From assembly GCA_045531895.1 (NCBI GenBank), contig JAZSEW010000026.1, positions 1 to 64,000 of the forward strand: a DNA stretch of 64,000 nucleotides, in the 5' to 3' direction. Of the stretch, positions 62,335 to 64,000 are shown one piece after another. The notes under the pieces are model-generated. The model made no database searches and was not told the DNA's origin. It saw nothing but the letters and a program-made list of their open reading frames with translations. Within the stretch, counting starts at the first letter, position 1, and every line of letters begins with the position of its first letter. This DNA comes from SIG299 sp045531895 (GTDB taxonomy: Bacteria; Bacillota; Clostridia; Lachnospirales; Lachnospiraceae). Made by a program: the position numbers and the translations under genes.

Positions 62335-63081
62335 ATGGCAATAGAGGTTTTTAACCGGTATGAAAAAAAGTACCGGATTCGTGATGATACATACTATAAA
62401 TTAAGAGAGCGACTGGCTGAGAATATGGAGTCGGACGAGCATAGCCGGAATGGTGATTTTTATACGATATGTAATATATATTATGACACACCGGATAATT
62501 ATTTGATACGAAAATCCATTGATGGCAGCGCGTATAAAGAAAAGCTACGCTTACGCAGTTATGGCGTGAAAGCACCGGACGAAAAAGTCTTTCTGGAAAT
62601 CAAAAAGAAATATAAGCGTCTGGTAAATAAGAGAAGAACAAAATTGGTGCTGGCGGAAGCTTATGAATATATGCAGAGCAAAGAACGTCCGGTGCTGAAG
62701 CCTTATATGAATGGGCAGGTATTAAATGAAATTGATTACATGATTCACCGCATGGATTTATCGCCAAAAGTCTTTTTGTCCTATGACCGTTGTGCTATGT
62801 TCGGCAGAGAAGACAAGGAGTTTCGTGTAACCTTCGATAGGAATATTACCACAAGACGTTATGATTTAGGGCTGCATTACGGGATTTACGGAGAGAAGCT
62901 GTTGGAAGAGGACGAGTGGATTATGGAGGTAAAAATTGATAAAGCAATGCCTCTCTGGATGACGGAGATTCTTTCTGAGTTTGAGATTTATCCGGCGTCT
63001 TTTTCGAAATATGGAACAGAATATAAAAGATTTGTAGCAAATGGCTGCAAAATAAACAACAAAGGAGAAAATAAAATATGA
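62335..63081 (+). CDS. VTC-domain polyphosphate polymerase-like protein
   Basis: 248 residues with the VTC fold that in yeast makes polyphosphate: N-terminal RYEKKYRI, EKLRLRSYG (basic phosphate-binding), FLEIKKKYK, and acidic ends WIMEVKIDK and YPASFSKYGTEYKR. The ATG at 62335 follows GGAGAAG; an upstream start at 62299 is less supported. It is the partner of a DUF4956 protein (4-base overlap), a common pair in Firmicutes. The exact product in bacteria is inferred. Confidence 0.87.
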   Translation: MAIEVFNRYEKKYRIRDDTYYKLRERLAENMESDEHSRNGDFYTICNIYYDTPDNYLIRKSIDGSAYKEKLRLRSYGVKAPDEKVFLEIKKKYKRLVNKRRTKLVLAEAYEYMQSKERPVLKPYMNGQVLNEIDYMIHRMDLSPKVFLSYDRCAMFGREDKEFRVTFDRNITTRRYDLGLHYGIYGEKLLEEDEWIMEVKIDKAMPLWMTEILSEFEIYPASFSKYGTEYKRFVANGCKINNKGENKI

Positions 63082-63761
63082 TAGAGCAAATATTTGGAGT
63101 GGCACAGGATACAACCATGAATGTGGGGCTTGCAATTACGTGTATGTTAGTAGCAGCGGTGTTTGGCTTAATTATTGGCAGTGTATATTTTATAGTGTGT
63201 AAGAAGGAACAAAGAAGCTTAAGCTTTTTCTTAAGTCTTGTTATGATTCCTGCAGTGGTTGCTGTGGTTATTGCACTGGTAGGCAGTAATGTGGCAAGAG
63301 CATTTTCTATTGCGGGTGTTTTTGCACTGGTCCGCTATCGTAGCATTCCTGGGGATGGAAAAGATATTGCATTTGTGTTTATGGCAATGGCTTCCGGATT
63401 ATCCTGTGGTCTTGGCTATCTGACGTTGGGACTTGCGGTGGTGCTAATTCTTTCCGTAGTGATTGTTCTGGTTAATTTTGCGGGCAGAATGCTGGTAAAG
63501 ACAGACTGCAGGCAGTTACGTATTCTGATTCCGGAGGATATGGACTATCAGGGAGTTTTTGATGACATTTTTAAAGAATATGCTACAAAGACTTCACTGG
63601 AAAAAATCAAAACAACCAATATGGGAACTCTTTATGAACTGACCTATTATGTATATTTGAAAAATGGTGTCAATGAAAAGAAGATGATGGACAGTATTCG
63701 CACAAGAAATGGAAACCTGACGGTTATTTTAAGCAAGTTTGAACCGGTACAGGGATTGTAA
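63078..63761 (+). CDS. DUF4956 membrane protein
   Basis: 227 residues. Three to four membrane segments (about 15-35, 48-70, 110-135) with the conserved loop FALVRYRSIPGDGKDIAFVF and a soluble C-terminal domain (150-227). The family is paired with VTC proteins, which suggests a role in envelope polymer or polyphosphate export; the mechanism is unknown. ATGA overlap with the VTC gene means coupled translation. Confidence 0.88.
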   Translation: MIEQIFGVAQDTTMNVGLAITCMLVAAVFGLIIGSVYFIVCKKEQRSLSFFLSLVMIPAVVAVVIALVGSNVARAFSIAGVFALVRYRSIPGDGKDIAFVFMAMASGLSCGLGYLTLGLAVVLILSVVIVLVNFAGRMLVKTDCRQLRILIPEDMDYQGVFDDIFKEYATKTSLEKIKTTNMGTLYELTYYVYLKNGVNEKKMMDSIRTRNGNLTVILSKFEPVQGL

Positions 63762-63782
63762 CAGAAAATTAAGTAAAGATTT

Positions 63783-63822
63783 GAAGGGAAAGCAGAAAAG
63801 GGCTTTTCCTTCCTTTTTTTTT
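63783..63822 (+). terminator. Terminator after the DUF4956 gene
   Basis: GAAGGGAAAGC pairs with GCTTTTCCTTC, then a run of nine Ts. Confidence 0.85.
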
Positions 63823-63870
63823 GTGCTATTATTAAAGATAAATTTATGTGAGGTGACAGGAGGAATACAA

Positions 63871-64000
63871 ATGAAGTTTACAAAGATGCAAGGTTGCGGA
63901 AATGATTATGTATATGTGAATTGCTTTAAGGAAAAGGTAGAGAATGGACCGGAATTGGCAGTAAGCATAAGTAACCGGAATTTTGGTGTGGGTTCTGATG
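63871..64000 (+). CDS. dapF: Diaminopimelate epimerase, 5' part only
   Basis: The window ends after 43 codons: MKFTKMQGCGNDYVYVN..., then SISNRNFGVGSD. This start is typical of DapF, which converts LL- to meso-diaminopimelate for lysine and cell wall synthesis. AGGAGG lies 7 bases before the ATG. The catalytic cysteines lie beyond the window. Confidence 0.85.
   Translation, partial: MKFTKMQGCGNDYVYVNCFKEKVENGPELAVSISNRNFGVGSD

Noticed and set aside
1..64000. CRISPR array, rRNA or tRNA genes
   Set aside because: No regularly spaced direct repeats and no tRNA cloverleaf or rRNA signatures were seen in the intergenic regions.

Overview
The window reads as a chromosomal segment from a gut-type Lachnospiraceae bacterium (Firmicutes, Clostridia). 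The clues are: a SCIFF peptide with its radical SAM maturase, a tig-clpP-clpX-lon-ysxC operon, an rpmE-DUF1385-prmC-prfA operon, Rho with a long low-complexity insertion, many A-rich Shine-Dalgarno sites (AGGAGG) and sigma-A type promoters. No rRNA, tRNA or CRISPR array is visible.

Layout. 1-652 holds no convincing gene but two large imperfect palindromes, one of about 450 bp that ends at the stop codon of an S1-domain protein gene. 1-6 kb: S1 protein, a MATE exporter, a small CPTC protein, then an AT-rich two-gene cassette (AAA/ABC-type ATPase plus a PD-(D/E)XK-like protein) that looks like accessory or defence DNA, then sfsA. 6-9.1 kb: the SCIFF peptide, its maturase scfB and a PLP decarboxylase-like gene. 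9.1-20.8 kb: a metabolic and accessory stretch with flavin reductase-like, GNAT and Nudix enzymes, an ECF sigma operon with membrane zinc-ribbon protein, a TudS-like (DUF523) protein, an AAC(6')-like acetyltransferase, a pyrophosphatase-GNAT fusion, a regulator/membrane-protein pair sharing a domain, a TSUP/dolichol-kinase-like fusion and a decayed RhuM-type gene. 20.9-24.6 kb: an unusually long sigma-like factor, pnuC and upp with a three-tier palindrome at the upp stop codon, and a candidate about 100-nt RNA with its own promoter and terminator.

24.6-31.6 kb: a MarR-controlled heterodimeric ABC exporter, a DJ-1 protein, a remnant of an Rpn-type nuclease gene and an AGCS symporter. 31.8-48.3 kb is mostly core: diguanylate cyclase, glmM, the tig-clpP-clpX-lon-ysxC proteostasis operon, a YczE-like protein, DUF4364 and a TIGR01212 radical SAM protein, rho, rpmE, DUF1385, prmC and prfA. 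48.6-57.9 kb is a signalling island: a TraX-GGDEF fusion, a 1047-residue hybrid histidine kinase with Hpt, a response regulator, an AraC regulator and a PAS-GGDEF(degenerate)-EAL-PAS phosphodiesterase. 58-64 kb: a KtrAB-type potassium system, an RNA methyltransferase, a coiled-coil membrane protein, a VTC-domain/DUF4956 pair and the start of dapF.

The most interesting items are the ATPase/nuclease cassette, the palindromic elements (with structure-conserving side hairpins), the seven-cysteine SCIFF peptide, the TraX-GGDEF fusion inside a c-di-GMP/phosphorelay cluster, and two decayed genes reconstructed from broken reading frames. All function calls rest on reading motifs by eye; no database search was run.
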